DNA of 64,000 bases, from positions 806,001 to 870,000 of the forward strand of contig NZ_CP094984.1 in the NCBI RefSeq assembly GCF_022869865.1, in the 5' to 3' direction. This stretch comes from Arthrobacter zhangbolii (GTDB lineage: Bacteria > Actinomycetota > Actinomycetes > Actinomycetales > Micrococcaceae). This document shows, one piece after another, positions 1 to 8,570 of the stretch; within the stretch, counting starts at the first letter, position 1; each line of letters starts with the position of its first letter. A program made the translations under genes and the position numbers. The notes below the pieces were generated by a model, which searched no databases, was not told the DNA's origin, and was given only the letters and a program-made list of their open reading frames with translations.

Positions 1-657
1 GACCTGGCACTGCTGGACCTGGATGAGGCCGGGGCCGGCGCCGTCGCCGCCGAGTGCACCGCCCTGGGCGTGAAAGCCACTGCCCGGCGCGTGGATGTGA
101 CGGACAGCGAGGACATGCGTGCCGCCATGGACGCCGCCGCCGGGGAGCTGGGCGGACTGGACATCCTGGTCAGCAGTGCCGGCATCCTGGACGAAACCCC
201 GTTCCTGGAACTGAGCCCGGAAACCTTCGACCGCACCCTGGACGTGGACCTGCGCGGCGTGTTCCTTGCCGCCCGGTGGGCCGCACCGCACATGGTGGAA
301 CGCGGCGGCGGGCGGATCATCAACATCTCCTCGCAGCTGGGCATCAAGGGCGGCACCGGGCTGGCGCACTACGTCTCCGCGAAGGCCGGCGTCATCGGCC
401 TGACCAAGGCGCTGGCCCTGGAACTGGCACCGCACTCGATCCTGGTCAACGCCATTGCGCCGGGACCGATCTTCACGCCGCTGATCGACGGGCTCTCCGA
501 GGACTGGAAAACCGCCAAGCAGGCCGAACTGCCGGTGGGCCGGTTCGGCACGGCGGAGGAAGTGGCACCCACCGCGCTGCTGCTGGCCTCCTCGCCCGGC
601 GGCAACCTGTACACCGGGCAGACACTGGGCCCGAACAGCGGCGACGTGATGCCGTAG
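1..657 (+). CDS. SDR family oxidoreductase (5' end outside window)
   Basis: The reading frame is open from base 1, so the start and the N-terminal GxxxGxG loop lie outside. The visible 218 residues carry an acidic strand-2 end (LDLDEAG, typical of NAD preference), SSAG in place of the usual NNAG, the catalytic Ser in NISSQLG (about visible residue 111), and YVSAK with Tyr 124 and Lys 128 at the usual 13-residue spacing. The C-terminal PGPIFTPL and GQTLGPNSG segments fit the family. It is probably a soluble NAD(P)-dependent alcohol or ketone dehydrogenase of the FabG/gluconate-5-dehydrogenase type. The substrate cannot be read from the sequence, and the next gene starts 44 bp downstream. Confidence 0.88.
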   Translation, partial: DLALLDLDEAGAGAVAAECTALGVKATARRVDVTDSEDMRAAMDAAAGELGGLDILVSSAGILDETPFLELSPETFDRTLDVDLRGVFLAARWAAPHMVERGGGRIINISSQLGIKGGTGLAHYVSAKAGVIGLTKALALELAPHSILVNAIAPGPIFTPLIDGLSEDWKTAKQAELPVGRFGTAEEVAPTALLLASSPGGNLYTGQTLGPNSGDVMP

Positions 658-701
658 GTCCCGAAACCCCACCAGCAGGTCCAGCAACAGGAAGGCAGAG
701 C

Positions 702-1145
702 ATGTGCGGAGCATGTCCCGGCGGGACGGTAATCCCACGGCTGTCGGCGTATGCCGCGCTGGCCGGAATCCGCTCCTCCGTGGCCGGGGTGCTGCAGGAG
801 ATTGCCGGCCGGCGGCTGACCGTGCGGGCCTTCGGCGATGCCTGGACTGTCCGCGACCGGCTCGGGAAGCAGCAGGTGCTGCCCGGGCTGGAAGAGGTTG
901 CCGCGGCGGTGGCGGCGGGGCTGTTGGACTGGGACGCGGTTGCCCGGCTCACCGGCCAGGAGGTCACCGGCCGGGTGCCGGACCTGTCCTGCCCGGCGCT
1001 GCCCGTGCTGCAGGAGATTGCCGCTGCCCCGCTGTCCCCGGATGCTCCCCGGCCCGAACTCACCGCCGGGGAGTTTGCGGCGGGGCTGCTGGTGCATGCG
1101 GCCAATCGTGCCGGCTCAGGTACCGGCGCTGTAGCCCGGGACTGA
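702..1145 (+). CDS. Hypothetical protein with N-terminal CxxC
   Basis: A 147-residue protein that I do not recognise. The ATG at 702 is preceded by AGGAAGGCAGAGC, a fair ribosome binding site, and the same frame has no better start. The protein opens MCGACPGG, a possible metal or redox CxxC, and is otherwise Ala/Leu/Val-rich and probably helical. No signal peptide or membrane segment is seen. It lies just after the SDR gene and may be cotranscribed. Its 3' end overlaps the convergent membrane gene on the other strand by 30 bp. Confidence 0.6.
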   Translation: MCGACPGGTVIPRLSAYAALAGIRSSVAGVLQEIAGRRLTVRAFGDAWTVRDRLGKQQVLPGLEEVAAAVAAGLLDWDAVARLTGQEVTGRVPDLSCPALPVLQEIAAAPLSPDAPRPELTAGEFAAGLLVHAANRAGSGTGAVARD

Positions 1146-1745
1146 GCCAAGGACGGGGCCGGCAGCAGGGGAGTGGCTGGAACCGGGTGCTGGGTCAGGG
1201 CCAGGGCCCGGGTCAGGCTCCGTGGAGGTATCCGGCGTCGGCGTTGTCCCCGTCGTCGTCCCCGGCGTGGCTGAGTGCGGCCGGTCCCGGCGGCCCGGAG
1301 CTTCGCCCGGGCTGAGATAACGGATGTCCCGGCGGCCGTCGGTCAGTATCCGCAGGTCCTCGTCGAGGTTCCGGCGCAGCTCCATCAGCTCAAACTGGTA
1401 CTGCTGCGGCTCCGATGCGGTGATGCGCAGATAGCGGTTGCAGGCTGCGGACATACGCATCAGGACCTCTCCCGCGGTGGAACCGGGCTGAAGCCGGGCG
1501 AGGGTTTCCATCAGGTTTTCCCGGATATCGTGCACCGAGCTGCGGAACCTCGGTTCCAGGGCCGCAATTTGCGCGGAACGGGGAGCCATCGGGGCAAGCA
1601 TCCGTTTCAGGTGCAGATACGTGACCAGTTCATTGAGCGCCCGGGCTTCCTCCCTGCGGGCCAGGCCGCGTTTCGTCAGCCATCCGGCGGCGAATCCCAG
1701 CACCACGCCCGTCACCGGCATCACGACAATCCAGATCCAATCCAT
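1116..1745 (-). CDS. Small membrane-anchored hypothetical protein
   Basis: A 209-residue protein. I chose the start reading MDWIWIVV because GGAGGCTGGG lies just upstream; the open frame extends 17 codons further but those lack a signal. Residues 3-22 form one hydrophobic segment, so it is an N-terminally anchored protein with the remainder probably cytoplasmic. The middle (about 25-140) looks helical with many Arg and Glu residues. The last 60 residues are Thr/Pro/Gly/Ser-rich and probably disordered. The family is not recognised. It is convergent with the upstream gene. Confidence 0.65.
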   Translation of the reverse strand: MDWIWIVVMPVTGVVLGFAAGWLTKRGLARREEARALNELVTYLHLKRMLAPMAPRSAQIAALEPRFRSSVHDIRENLMETLARLQPGSTAGEVLMRMSAACNRYLRITASEPQQYQFELMELRRNLDEDLRILTDGRRDIRYLSPGEAPGRRDRPHSATPGTTTGTTPTPDTSTEPDPGPGPDPAPGSSHSPAAGPVLGSVPGYSAGT

Positions 1746-1886
1746 CCCAGCCTCCTGTCGATGCATGGAGAGGCTACGGCTGCGCGCCGGTATCAACCAG
1801 AGGGGACGGCCGGTACCGGGCCCGCTACCCGGTTTCAGCTCAAAACTACTGGCGAGCCCTGGTCAACTGGTCCTCCACAGGTGCGG

Positions 1887-1892
1887 TAGCGT
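1887..1892 (+). promoter_or_regulatory. Candidate -10 element TAGCGT
   Basis: TAGCGT matches the actinobacterial TANNNT -10 pattern. It would give a transcript starting near 1899 and a leader of about 45 nt before the chosen lipoprotein start at 1944. No convincing -35 is seen. Confidence 0.3.
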
Positions 1893-1943
1893 GTGCCTCG
1901 ATGCATTCGCATCGACTTTCGCTTTTCTGTCCATGGGGGACCT

Positions 1944-2750
1944 ATGCCTGCTTTGCCCGGCGTCCGCATCGCTTCGATGACGGAACACATCTCTTCTTCT
2001 CGCCGCACCAGGCCGTTGGCCTTCGGTGCTGTGGCGCTGAGCGCCGTCGTCGTTCTCACCGGCTGCGGAGGGGGTGAGATGGAGCAGGCTGCTGCGACGC
2101 CCTCGCCCACCAAAACGGCGTCGTCCCCCTCGCCGTCTCCTACGCCCACCGTCACGCAGATTGCCAACAAGGCCTGCAACTCCGCGGGCTCCACGCAGAC
2201 GGTGAAGCAGGCTACAGCCAGCCCCACGCCGACGCCGTCGACGACCTCGGCAAAGGCCTCGCCGTCCTCCTCCCCGAGCACCACGGCGGCCTCACCCTCA
2301 CCGACCACCACCGTCCAGAGCACCGTCTACGTGTGCACCGAGAACGACAACGGCAAGCTGATCTGGATGGAGAAGGACGAGTCGGAGAAACTGCTCGCAG
2401 ACCGGAAGGAGACCGAGGAGCGGAAAGCCGCCGAGGACAAAAAGAAGAACTCTGAGCAGGCTCCGCCGCCGGTTGATCCCGGTCCGGCTCCGGCTCCGCC
2501 TGCCCCGGCACCTGCACCGCCCGCACCGGCACCGGCTCCTCCTGCCCCGGCACCAGCACCTCCTGCCCCGGCACCTGCACCGCCCGCACCCGCCCCTGCA
2601 CCTCCCGCTCCGGCTCCCGCTCCAGCACCCTCGGTAGTTCACCCGGGCTCTTTTTGTAGCACCGGCGGGGCAGTCGGGGTTACGTCCAAGGGGACTCCGA
2701 TGGTTTGCGCCATTGCAAAGGATGGACGTCTCCGCTGGCGTTCCGCTTAA
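1944..2750 (+). CDS. Pro/Ala-rich lipoprotein with paired Cys/Trp domains
   Basis: A 268-residue lipoprotein. The ATG at 1944 follows GGGGGACCT; an in-frame ATG at 1977 has no ribosome binding site. The signal peptide ends in lipobox LTGC with Cys 41. A Thr/Ser/Pro linker leads to a module with NKACNSAG, then YVCTENDNGKLIWMEKDE, followed by a charged helix. A PAPAPP-type repeat covers about residues 178-229 and may span the wall. The C-terminus (235-267) repeats the theme: FCSTGG, then MVCAIAKDGRLRWRS. The same C...C...G(K/R)LxW signature is in the next gene, so the two probably act together at the cell surface. The function is unknown. Confidence 0.8.
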   Translation: MPALPGVRIASMTEHISSSRRTRPLAFGAVALSAVVVLTGCGGGEMEQAAATPSPTKTASSPSPSPTPTVTQIANKACNSAGSTQTVKQATASPTPTPSTTSAKASPSSSPSTTAASPSPTTTVQSTVYVCTENDNGKLIWMEKDESEKLLADRKETEERKAAEDKKKNSEQAPPPVDPGPAPAPPAPAPAPPAPAPAPPAPAPAPPAPAPAPPAPAPAPPAPAPAPAPSVVHPGSFCSTGGAVGVTSKGTPMVCAIAKDGRLRWRSA

Positions 2751-2934
2751 AAATGCGCTGAGACGATCCGGTTTGGCTCAGCACTAGATGTTGCCCTCGG
2801 ACCCGCCTAGCGTTGTTTCGAGGGCAACATCTGCCGGAGCAAAAACGGGCCACAGCGTCCGGGCATGTTGCCGCATCAGAAGCCGGACCGGGGCCCTGCC
2901 ACGGCAGGCTCCGGCAGATCCCCGCTGAGGCGCC

Positions 2935-4005
2935 ATGTCCCACCACGCAGAACCCGTCCCATCTCCTTCTGATTCTCCGCGGCCGGGACAGTGGCCGGGA
3001 CAGCGGCCGTACGGAGAGCCGGCGTCGGGCAGCCGGATGCCGGAGCCGCGGGGGCCGCGGCGAAGTCCCAGATCAGCCTGGCTTGTGCTGGGCCTGGCCG
3101 CAGTGCTGCTTTGTGTGTTGGCGCTGCGCGGAACGGTGGGGATTGCCGCGTGGATGCTGGCCATGGGGCTGCTGCTGCTGGTCACCGCGCTGTACTCGCT
3201 GGGATTTCGCCGCCGCAGTTGGGCGGCGCTGGACACCGTGCAGCAGAAACGCCTGGCCCTGACCGGCAGCGGTCTGGTGCTGGTGCTGGGCATGGCTGCC
3301 GGCGCGGTGGCGGCACCGCAGCTTCGCCCCGCCCAGCCCACAGCGGAGGACGTTCCGCAGGAAGAGTGGCCGAAGTCCGAACCGTTGCCCCCGCCGCTTC
3401 CCCTGCCGGCGGAGCCTCCTGCGGTGGCACCGGATCCGGACCTGGCGGAGACCAACGTTTTGAGCGGGATGCCGCACTCCGGTACGTCGCTTGCCGGTGC
3501 TGCCTGTGCCACGCCGGGGGATGCCCGCGGCCAGGACGATGCGGACTACCGGTGCACGCAGGACGACGCCGGGCGCCTGGTGTGGATGGAGCGGGCCGCC
3601 GCCGAACGGCTGGCAGCGCAGCGGGCGGAACGCGCCGCCCGGGACGCAGCACAGCAGCCACCCGCGGCACCCCGGCCGGCGAATCCACCACAGCAACCCC
3701 CGGCCGCGCCGGCCCCGGCACAGAAACCTCCGCAAACCCCGTCCGAGCCGCCGGAACCGCCGTCGGCTGAGCCTTCGGAGCCTGCACCGTCCCCGTCGGC
3801 TCCGCCCACCATTCCTGCGCCGGAACCGGAACTGCCCACGCCGTCGCCGCCGCCGGTGCCGCCGGAGCCTTCGCCCACGGCCCCGGGGACTCCCCGGATT
3901 CCGTCACCGCAGCCGCCTGCGCCGGTGCCGGGCCCGCCGTCGTCGCCGCGGATCGCCGAACCGGCAATCCCGCCCGTTCCCGCGCTGGCACAATCTGTCA
4001 GCTAG
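2935..4005 (+). CDS. Membrane protein with three TM segments and Pro-rich tail
   Basis: A 356-residue protein starting at ATG 2935 after CTGAGGCGCC. Residues 1-46 are polar and Pro-rich. Three hydrophobic segments follow at about 47-65, 68-90 and 106-127. Then comes a long outer region with GAACATPG and YRCTQDDAGRLVWMER (about 187-217), clearly related to the Cys/Trp module of the preceding lipoprotein, then a charged helix and about 130 residues of Pro/Ala/Ser repeats. With an odd number of membrane segments the tail is likely outside. The gene starts 184 bp after its neighbour. No enzyme motif is seen. Confidence 0.78.
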   Translation: MSHHAEPVPSPSDSPRPGQWPGQRPYGEPASGSRMPEPRGPRRSPRSAWLVLGLAAVLLCVLALRGTVGIAAWMLAMGLLLLVTALYSLGFRRRSWAALDTVQQKRLALTGSGLVLVLGMAAGAVAAPQLRPAQPTAEDVPQEEWPKSEPLPPPLPLPAEPPAVAPDPDLAETNVLSGMPHSGTSLAGAACATPGDARGQDDADYRCTQDDAGRLVWMERAAAERLAAQRAERAARDAAQQPPAAPRPANPPQQPPAAPAPAQKPPQTPSEPPEPPSAEPSEPAPSPSAPPTIPAPEPELPTPSPPPVPPEPSPTAPGTPRIPSPQPPAPVPGPPSSPRIAEPAIPPVPALAQSVS

Positions 4006-4033
4006 GCCCGGGTCCAGCGGCGGCCGCCCTGAT

Positions 4034-5419
4034 CTATACGGTTGTTGGCGTGAACGCTCCCCGATAGGGGCTGCCCGGGTGGCGCGACGGCAGCCGGGCA
4101 CCGTCTTCGAACAGCTTTTCCCGCAGGGTTCCGGGCCGGTATTCGGTCTGCGCCAGCCCGCGGCGCTGCAGCTCGGGCAGCACCCCCTCGATGAAGTCGG
4201 TGTAGGAGCCGGGCAGGATCTGGTTGATGATGTTGATGCCGTCCACGCCCGCGTCCTGCCAGGTTTCGAGCTGGTCCGCGATCTGCTCCGGGGTGCCGGC
4301 AATCTGCTGGTTGTAGGCACGGTAGCGGGCAATATCGGCGATGGTCGGATTCCCGCCGGGCACCGAGGCGAACAATGCCTCCAGCACTCCGCGGGCACCC
4401 TCGGTGCGCAGGTCCCCAAGCGTGGTGTCCAGCGGCAACCCGCCCAGATCCACACCGATGCCCCCGCCCACATGCGCCACAATTGCGTCCAGGTCCAGGT
4501 ATTCGTCAAACTCGGCCTGCTTGGCTTTCACTTCGGCTTCAGTGGAGCCGACGACAAAGGACAGCCCGGCAAAGAACTTGATGTCCTCGTTCCGCCGGCC
4601 CAGCGCCCGGGCCTGTGTACGCACCGAGTCGGTGGTTTTTTTCGCGTACGCCGTGTTGGGGGCAAACACGAATACGGCCTCGGCGTTGGCGGCTGCGAAC
4701 TGCTGGCCGCGCCCGGAACTGCCGGCCTGGAACAGCACCGGGGTGCGCTGCGGCGACGGCGCCACCAGGTGCGGGCCCTCCACGGAATAGCGCGGTCCGC
4801 GGTGGTGGATCTTGTGCACCCCGGCCGGGTCGGCATGCAGGCTGGCGGCTTTGTCCTGACGCAGCGCCCCCTCATCCCAGGAGCCCTCCCACAGCTTGTA
4901 GCAGACCTCCAGATATTCATCGGCCCAGTCATAGCGGCTGTCGTGCTCGGCGAGGCCGTCCCCGCCGAAGTTCCGGTGCGAGTTCTCCAGCACGCTGGTG
5001 ACAATGTTCCAGGCCACCCGCCCCTTGCTCAGGTGGTCCAGGGTGGAGAGCTGGCGGGCGAACTGGAACGGTTGGGCCTGCACCACGGAACTGGTCAGCG
5101 CCAGGCCCAGGTGTTCGGTGCGGGCGGCCAGCGCGGACTGCAGCACCAGCGGATCATTGGCCGGCACCTGGAAACCCCGCTCCACGTGCGAGGCCCAGCC
5201 ACCGTTGTGGTCCCCGTAGAGCCCGACGACGTCGGCCAGGAAGAGGGCGTCGAACTTCGCCTCCTCGAGCCGGCCGGCCAGATCGGTCCACAGGTCCAGC
5301 TCGTTGAACCGGTGCTGCTGGGCGTCGGGGTGGCGCCACAGTCCGCCCAGGATGTGGCTGGTGGTGTTCATGGCGAAGGCGCTGAGCAGCAGGCGCGGGC
5401 GCGGGGTGAAAGTAGCCAT
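4034..5419 (-). CDS. LLM flavin-dependent monooxygenase, NtaA/SnaA/DszA family
   Basis: A 461-residue FMNH2-dependent monooxygenase of the bacterial-luciferase fold. Family landmarks are LLSAFAMNTTSHILGGLW at the N-terminus, ALFLADVVGLYG, LSTLDHLSKGRVAWNIVTS, and VLFQAGSSGRGQQFA (phosphate/flavin binding). The length matches NtaA, SnaA and DszA. Family members open C-N or C-S bonds, for example in nitrilotriacetate and dibenzothiophene sulfone. The ATG overlaps the stop of the upstream flavoprotein gene (TAATG), so the two are translationally coupled. The SAM riboswitch at the operon head argues for liberating sulfur from an imported organosulfur compound rather than for carbon use. The flavin reductase partner is not obvious in the operon. 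Confidence 0.9.
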   Translation of the reverse strand: MATFTPRPRLLLSAFAMNTTSHILGGLWRHPDAQQHRFNELDLWTDLAGRLEEAKFDALFLADVVGLYGDHNGGWASHVERGFQVPANDPLVLQSALAARTEHLGLALTSSVVQAQPFQFARQLSTLDHLSKGRVAWNIVTSVLENSHRNFGGDGLAEHDSRYDWADEYLEVCYKLWEGSWDEGALRQDKAASLHADPAGVHKIHHRGPRYSVEGPHLVAPSPQRTPVLFQAGSSGRGQQFAAANAEAVFVFAPNTAYAKKTTDSVRTQARALGRRNEDIKFFAGLSFVVGSTEAEVKAKQAEFDEYLDLDAIVAHVGGGIGVDLGGLPLDTTLGDLRTEGARGVLEALFASVPGGNPTIADIARYRAYNQQIAGTPEQIADQLETWQDAGVDGINIINQILPGSYTDFIEGVLPELQRRGLAQTEYRPGTLREKLFEDGARLPSRHPGSPYRGAFTPTTV

Positions 5420-6711
5420 TAGTTGGTTGCTCCAGACGTGGAAGGGGTAGGGGAATCGGAGGCAGGCGCCGCCTCTCCGATGCTGTGCAGGCCCTCGGGG
5501 AGGGTCCCGTTGATCAGGTAGTCACCCACGGCGCGGGCCTTGAAGATGCGCGGGTTGTGCGTGGCGACCGTGCGGGCATTGCGCCAGTGCCGGTCCAGCG
5601 CCTTGTCCCGGCCGACGGCGGAGGCGCCGGTGACCTCGAAAAGCCCGCCCGCGACGTCGAGCACGAGCGGCGGCACCACTACGTGTGCCTGCTGGACGGC
5701 CAGTTCGGCGCGCAGGAACGCGTCCTCGGGGGACAGGCCCAGATCCGGATCCGACGCCGCGTCCAGGTCCCGGGCGGCGGCGGCCACCACCGCTTCGGCC
5801 GCGTAGGTCTTGGCCGCCAGGGTGCCCACATGCTCCTGGATCTGCGGGTCATCGCGGAACAGTGCACCGGACCCGGTATTAAAGGTGCGGGTGCGCCCCT
5901 GCACCAAGGTGGTGGCGTCCCGGACCGCGGCCCGTCCGATGCCGGCCAGGACGGCCAGCAGGCAAAGCTGGAAAAACGCCGGCTCCAGGGTGCTGGTGAT
6001 CCTGCGCGTCAGGATGTCCTCCGCCTCCACCGGAACGTCCGTGAACACGGCGGAACCGGTGCCGGTCAGCGGCTGGCCAAAGCCGTCCCAGTCATCCAGG
6101 ATCCGCACTTGCGGTGCGGACGCCGGGACCACCGCGTACTGCCGGCCGGCCACCCCGGCGGTGCTGGCCATCACCACCACCCAGTCCGCGAAGATGCTGC
6201 CGGTGGTGTAGTACTTCTCCCCGCTGAGCAACCACTGCCCGTGCTGCTGCCGCAGTTTGGTGGTGGTGGTACCCAGTGCGTTGCCCCGCTCGGAGGCGGC
6301 GTTGCCGAAGATCTGCCCGGCCAGGATCCGCGGGAACCAGCGGTCCCTGAACGGCTCGGGTTGCAGGGCCACGGTTTCGCCGAAGGAAAAGTGCGAGCGG
6401 AGCAGATGGGCAACGTTGGGGTCCGCTTCGGCCAGTTCCACCAGCAGCCGGAAGAGGTGCTCGTGGCTGACCGGGTCCCCGCCGTGGGCGGCCGGGACAC
6501 GGAGGGCGGTGACCCCGGCGTCCTTGAGCCAGCCCACCTGTTCGAAGGGCAGGGTCCGGGTCTGTTCCCGGTCCAGGGCGCCCTCCGCGATCCGGTCGAA
6601 CACCGGCCGGAACCGGGCGGCAAGGGCCGCATAGCGGGCTTCACCGGCGGCGGGAAGTGCGGACGTGGCGCCGGCTGCGCCGGCGGGTGCGGTATCAGGG
6701 AATGCAGTCAT
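5419..6711 (-). CDS. Acyl-CoA dehydrogenase-fold monooxygenase, DszC/SfnB-like
   Basis: A 430-residue protein of the acyl-CoA dehydrogenase fold. Landmarks are VTALRVPAAHGGDP, LAEADPNVAHLLRSHF and LSGEKYYTTGSIFADW (flavin site). The C-terminal helical bundle ends DKALDRHWRNARTVATHNP, the RH..R.ART motif typical of DszC/SfnB-type flavoproteins rather than true beta-oxidation enzymes; the usual catalytic Glu context is absent. These enzymes hydroxylate sulfides, sulfones or sulfonates with reduced flavin. It lies between the transporter ATPase and the LLM monooxygenase, fitting a two-step desulfurisation. The exact substrate is unknown. Confidence 0.87.
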   Translation of the reverse strand: MTAFPDTAPAGAAGATSALPAAGEARYAALAARFRPVFDRIAEGALDREQTRTLPFEQVGWLKDAGVTALRVPAAHGGDPVSHEHLFRLLVELAEADPNVAHLLRSHFSFGETVALQPEPFRDRWFPRILAGQIFGNAASERGNALGTTTTKLRQQHGQWLLSGEKYYTTGSIFADWVVVMASTAGVAGRQYAVVPASAPQVRILDDWDGFGQPLTGTGSAVFTDVPVEAEDILTRRITSTLEPAFFQLCLLAVLAGIGRAAVRDATTLVQGRTRTFNTGSGALFRDDPQIQEHVGTLAAKTYAAEAVVAAAARDLDAASDPDLGLSPEDAFLRAELAVQQAHVVVPPLVLDVAGGLFEVTGASAVGRDKALDRHWRNARTVATHNPRIFKARAVGDYLINGTLPEGLHSIGEAAPASDSPTPSTSGATN

Positions 6712-6779
6712 AGGGAGGCTCCTTGGGTAGGGGTCATCGGTGCGAAGGGGGTGGGGTGGAAGGGAGCTTGCGCTGAGTG

Positions 6780-8552
6780 TCAGCGGGCCGGGACCGGAGC
6801 GGGGAACGGCTGGCTGCCGGACAGCAGGGGAGCGGCATACCCGGAGCCGGCGAGCCGGCGCAGCCGGTGACCTGGATTGGCCGCCAGCAGGCGCCGGGTA
6901 TAGGGATGGGCCGGCGCGCTGAACACATCCGCGGTGGGACCGGTTTCCACCAGCTGCCCGTTCTGCATCACGCCCACGTCATCGGAAATCCGCTCCACCA
7001 CGTGCAGATCATGGGAGATAAAGAGGTAGGACAGTCCCAGTTCCGCCTGCAGGGACTGCAGCAGGTCCAGCACCTGTGCCTGGGTCAGCACGTCCAGGGC
7101 GGAGAGTGCTTCGTCCAGCACCAGCGTTTTCGCGCCCAGGGCCAGTGCCCGGGCGATGGCCACCCGCTGACGCTGCCCGCCGGACAGCTCCAGCGGACGG
7201 GCGCGGGCCGTGTGGGCAGGCAGGTTCACCTGGTCCAGCAGTTCGGCAACCCGCGCCCGGCGCTCCGTGCGGGAGCCGACACCGTAGTTCAGCAGGGGTT
7301 CGCCGATAATTTCGCCCACGCGCAGCCGCGGGTCCAGCGCGGTATCCGGATTCTGGTAGACCAGCTGCAGACTGCGCCAGAGTTCACGCCTGGCCCGGCC
7401 GTCCGCACGGGTCACGTCCCTGCCGGCCACCCGGACGGTGCCGGACGTGGGGTCCAGCAGCCGCATGGCCAGCCGCGCGGTGGTGGTTTTCCCCGACCCA
7501 GACTCGCCCACCAGCGCGAAGGTGGTGCCCTGCCGGAGGACCAGGGAGACATCATTGACGGCTCGGTGTTCCCCGTTGCGGGCGAAGACCTTCACCAGGT
7601 TCCGCAGTTCCAGTGCCGGCACGGGCGGAGCAGGGGTGAACGGTGCAACGGCCGACGCTGGAACGGGCACGGGCGACGGGTGCACCACGGCGCGGGTCCG
7701 CTGCCCGGCCCCGGCTTCGGCCAGCAGCTTCACGGTATAGGCATCCTCGGGTGCGGTCAGGATGGCGTCCACGCTCCGGTCCTCCCGGATGCGCCCGCCC
7801 TGCATCACCACAATGCGGGAGGCACGGTCCGTGGCCACGGCCAGGTCATGGGTGACAAACAGGACCGCGGTGCCGTGCCGGGCGGCGAGCCGCTCGAAGA
7901 CCTCCAGCACACGGCTCTGCACCGTGACGTCCAGGGCGGAAGTGGGCTCGTCGGCAATCAGCAGATCAGGTTTCAGCGCAAATGCCATGGCGATCAGCAC
8001 CCGCTGTTTCAATCCGCCGGAGAGCTCGTGCGGGTACTGCCGGAGGCGCTCGCGGGGACGGTCAATCCCCACCTGCTCCAGCAGTTCGGCCACCCGGTCC
8101 TCCAGCTCCCGGCGGCCGGGCGGGCCGCCGAGCCTGCGGCCGCCCTCCGGGTGTAGCCGGAAAACCTCCACCACCTGCGAACCGATGGTCTGCACCGGGT
8201 CCAGCGAGGCGCCGGGGTCCTGGGGCACCAGGGCAATCCGCCTGCCGCGCAGCGCCCGGAAAGCACGGTCCGGCAGGCCGGTGAGCTCCCGGCCGTCGAA
8301 GGTGATGGAACCGGCGGAGACCTGTCCGGCGGCGGGCAGCAGCCCGATCAGGGCCTTGGCCAGGGTGGACTTGCCGGAGCCGGATTCGCCCACCAGCGCC
8401 ACCACTTCGCCGCGCCGGATGCTCAGGTCCACGTCCGCTACCGCCGGGGCAGTGACGGAATCCCGGCCATAGGCCACGGTGAGGCCGCGGACGTTGAGCA
8501 GGGGGGCGCCGTCGTCGTTCCTGGTGTTGTTAAGGTCTGGGGAGGAAGTCAT
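6780..8552 (-). CDS. ABC transporter, fused double ATP-binding protein (Dpp/Opp type)
   Basis: 590 residues with two complete ABC ATPase domains, as in DppD and DppF fused. Domain 1 has Walker A GESGSGKST at 55-63, signature LSGGLKQRV and Walker B LLIADEPTSALD. Domain 2 has Walker A GESGSGKTT near 350, signature LSGGQRQRV and LVLDEALSALD. Both sets look catalytically intact. It powers import through the two permeases encoded just upstream on the same strand. Context assigns it to uptake of a sulfur compound, although the family usually carries peptides, nickel or opines. Confidence 0.93.
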   Translation of the reverse strand: MTSSPDLNNTRNDDGAPLLNVRGLTVAYGRDSVTAPAVADVDLSIRRGEVVALVGESGSGKSTLAKALIGLLPAAGQVSAGSITFDGRELTGLPDRAFRALRGRRIALVPQDPGASLDPVQTIGSQVVEVFRLHPEGGRRLGGPPGRRELEDRVAELLEQVGIDRPRERLRQYPHELSGGLKQRVLIAMAFALKPDLLIADEPTSALDVTVQSRVLEVFERLAARHGTAVLFVTHDLAVATDRASRIVVMQGGRIREDRSVDAILTAPEDAYTVKLLAEAGAGQRTRAVVHPSPVPVPASAVAPFTPAPPVPALELRNLVKVFARNGEHRAVNDVSLVLRQGTTFALVGESGSGKTTTARLAMRLLDPTSGTVRVAGRDVTRADGRARRELWRSLQLVYQNPDTALDPRLRVGEIIGEPLLNYGVGSRTERRARVAELLDQVNLPAHTARARPLELSGGQRQRVAIARALALGAKTLVLDEALSALDVLTQAQVLDLLQSLQAELGLSYLFISHDLHVVERISDDVGVMQNGQLVETGPTADVFSAPAHPYTRRLLAANPGHRLRRLAGSGYAAPLLSGSQPFPAPVPAR

Positions 8553-8570
8553 GGTTCTGCACCGCTTTCG

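Noticed and set aside
3491-5422. 643-codon open frame on plus
   Set aside because: It is antisense to the LLM monooxygenase and continues through the Pro-rich gene in a shifted frame. The amino acid content (His/Arg/Gly/Gln-rich) is that of a high-GC shadow frame.
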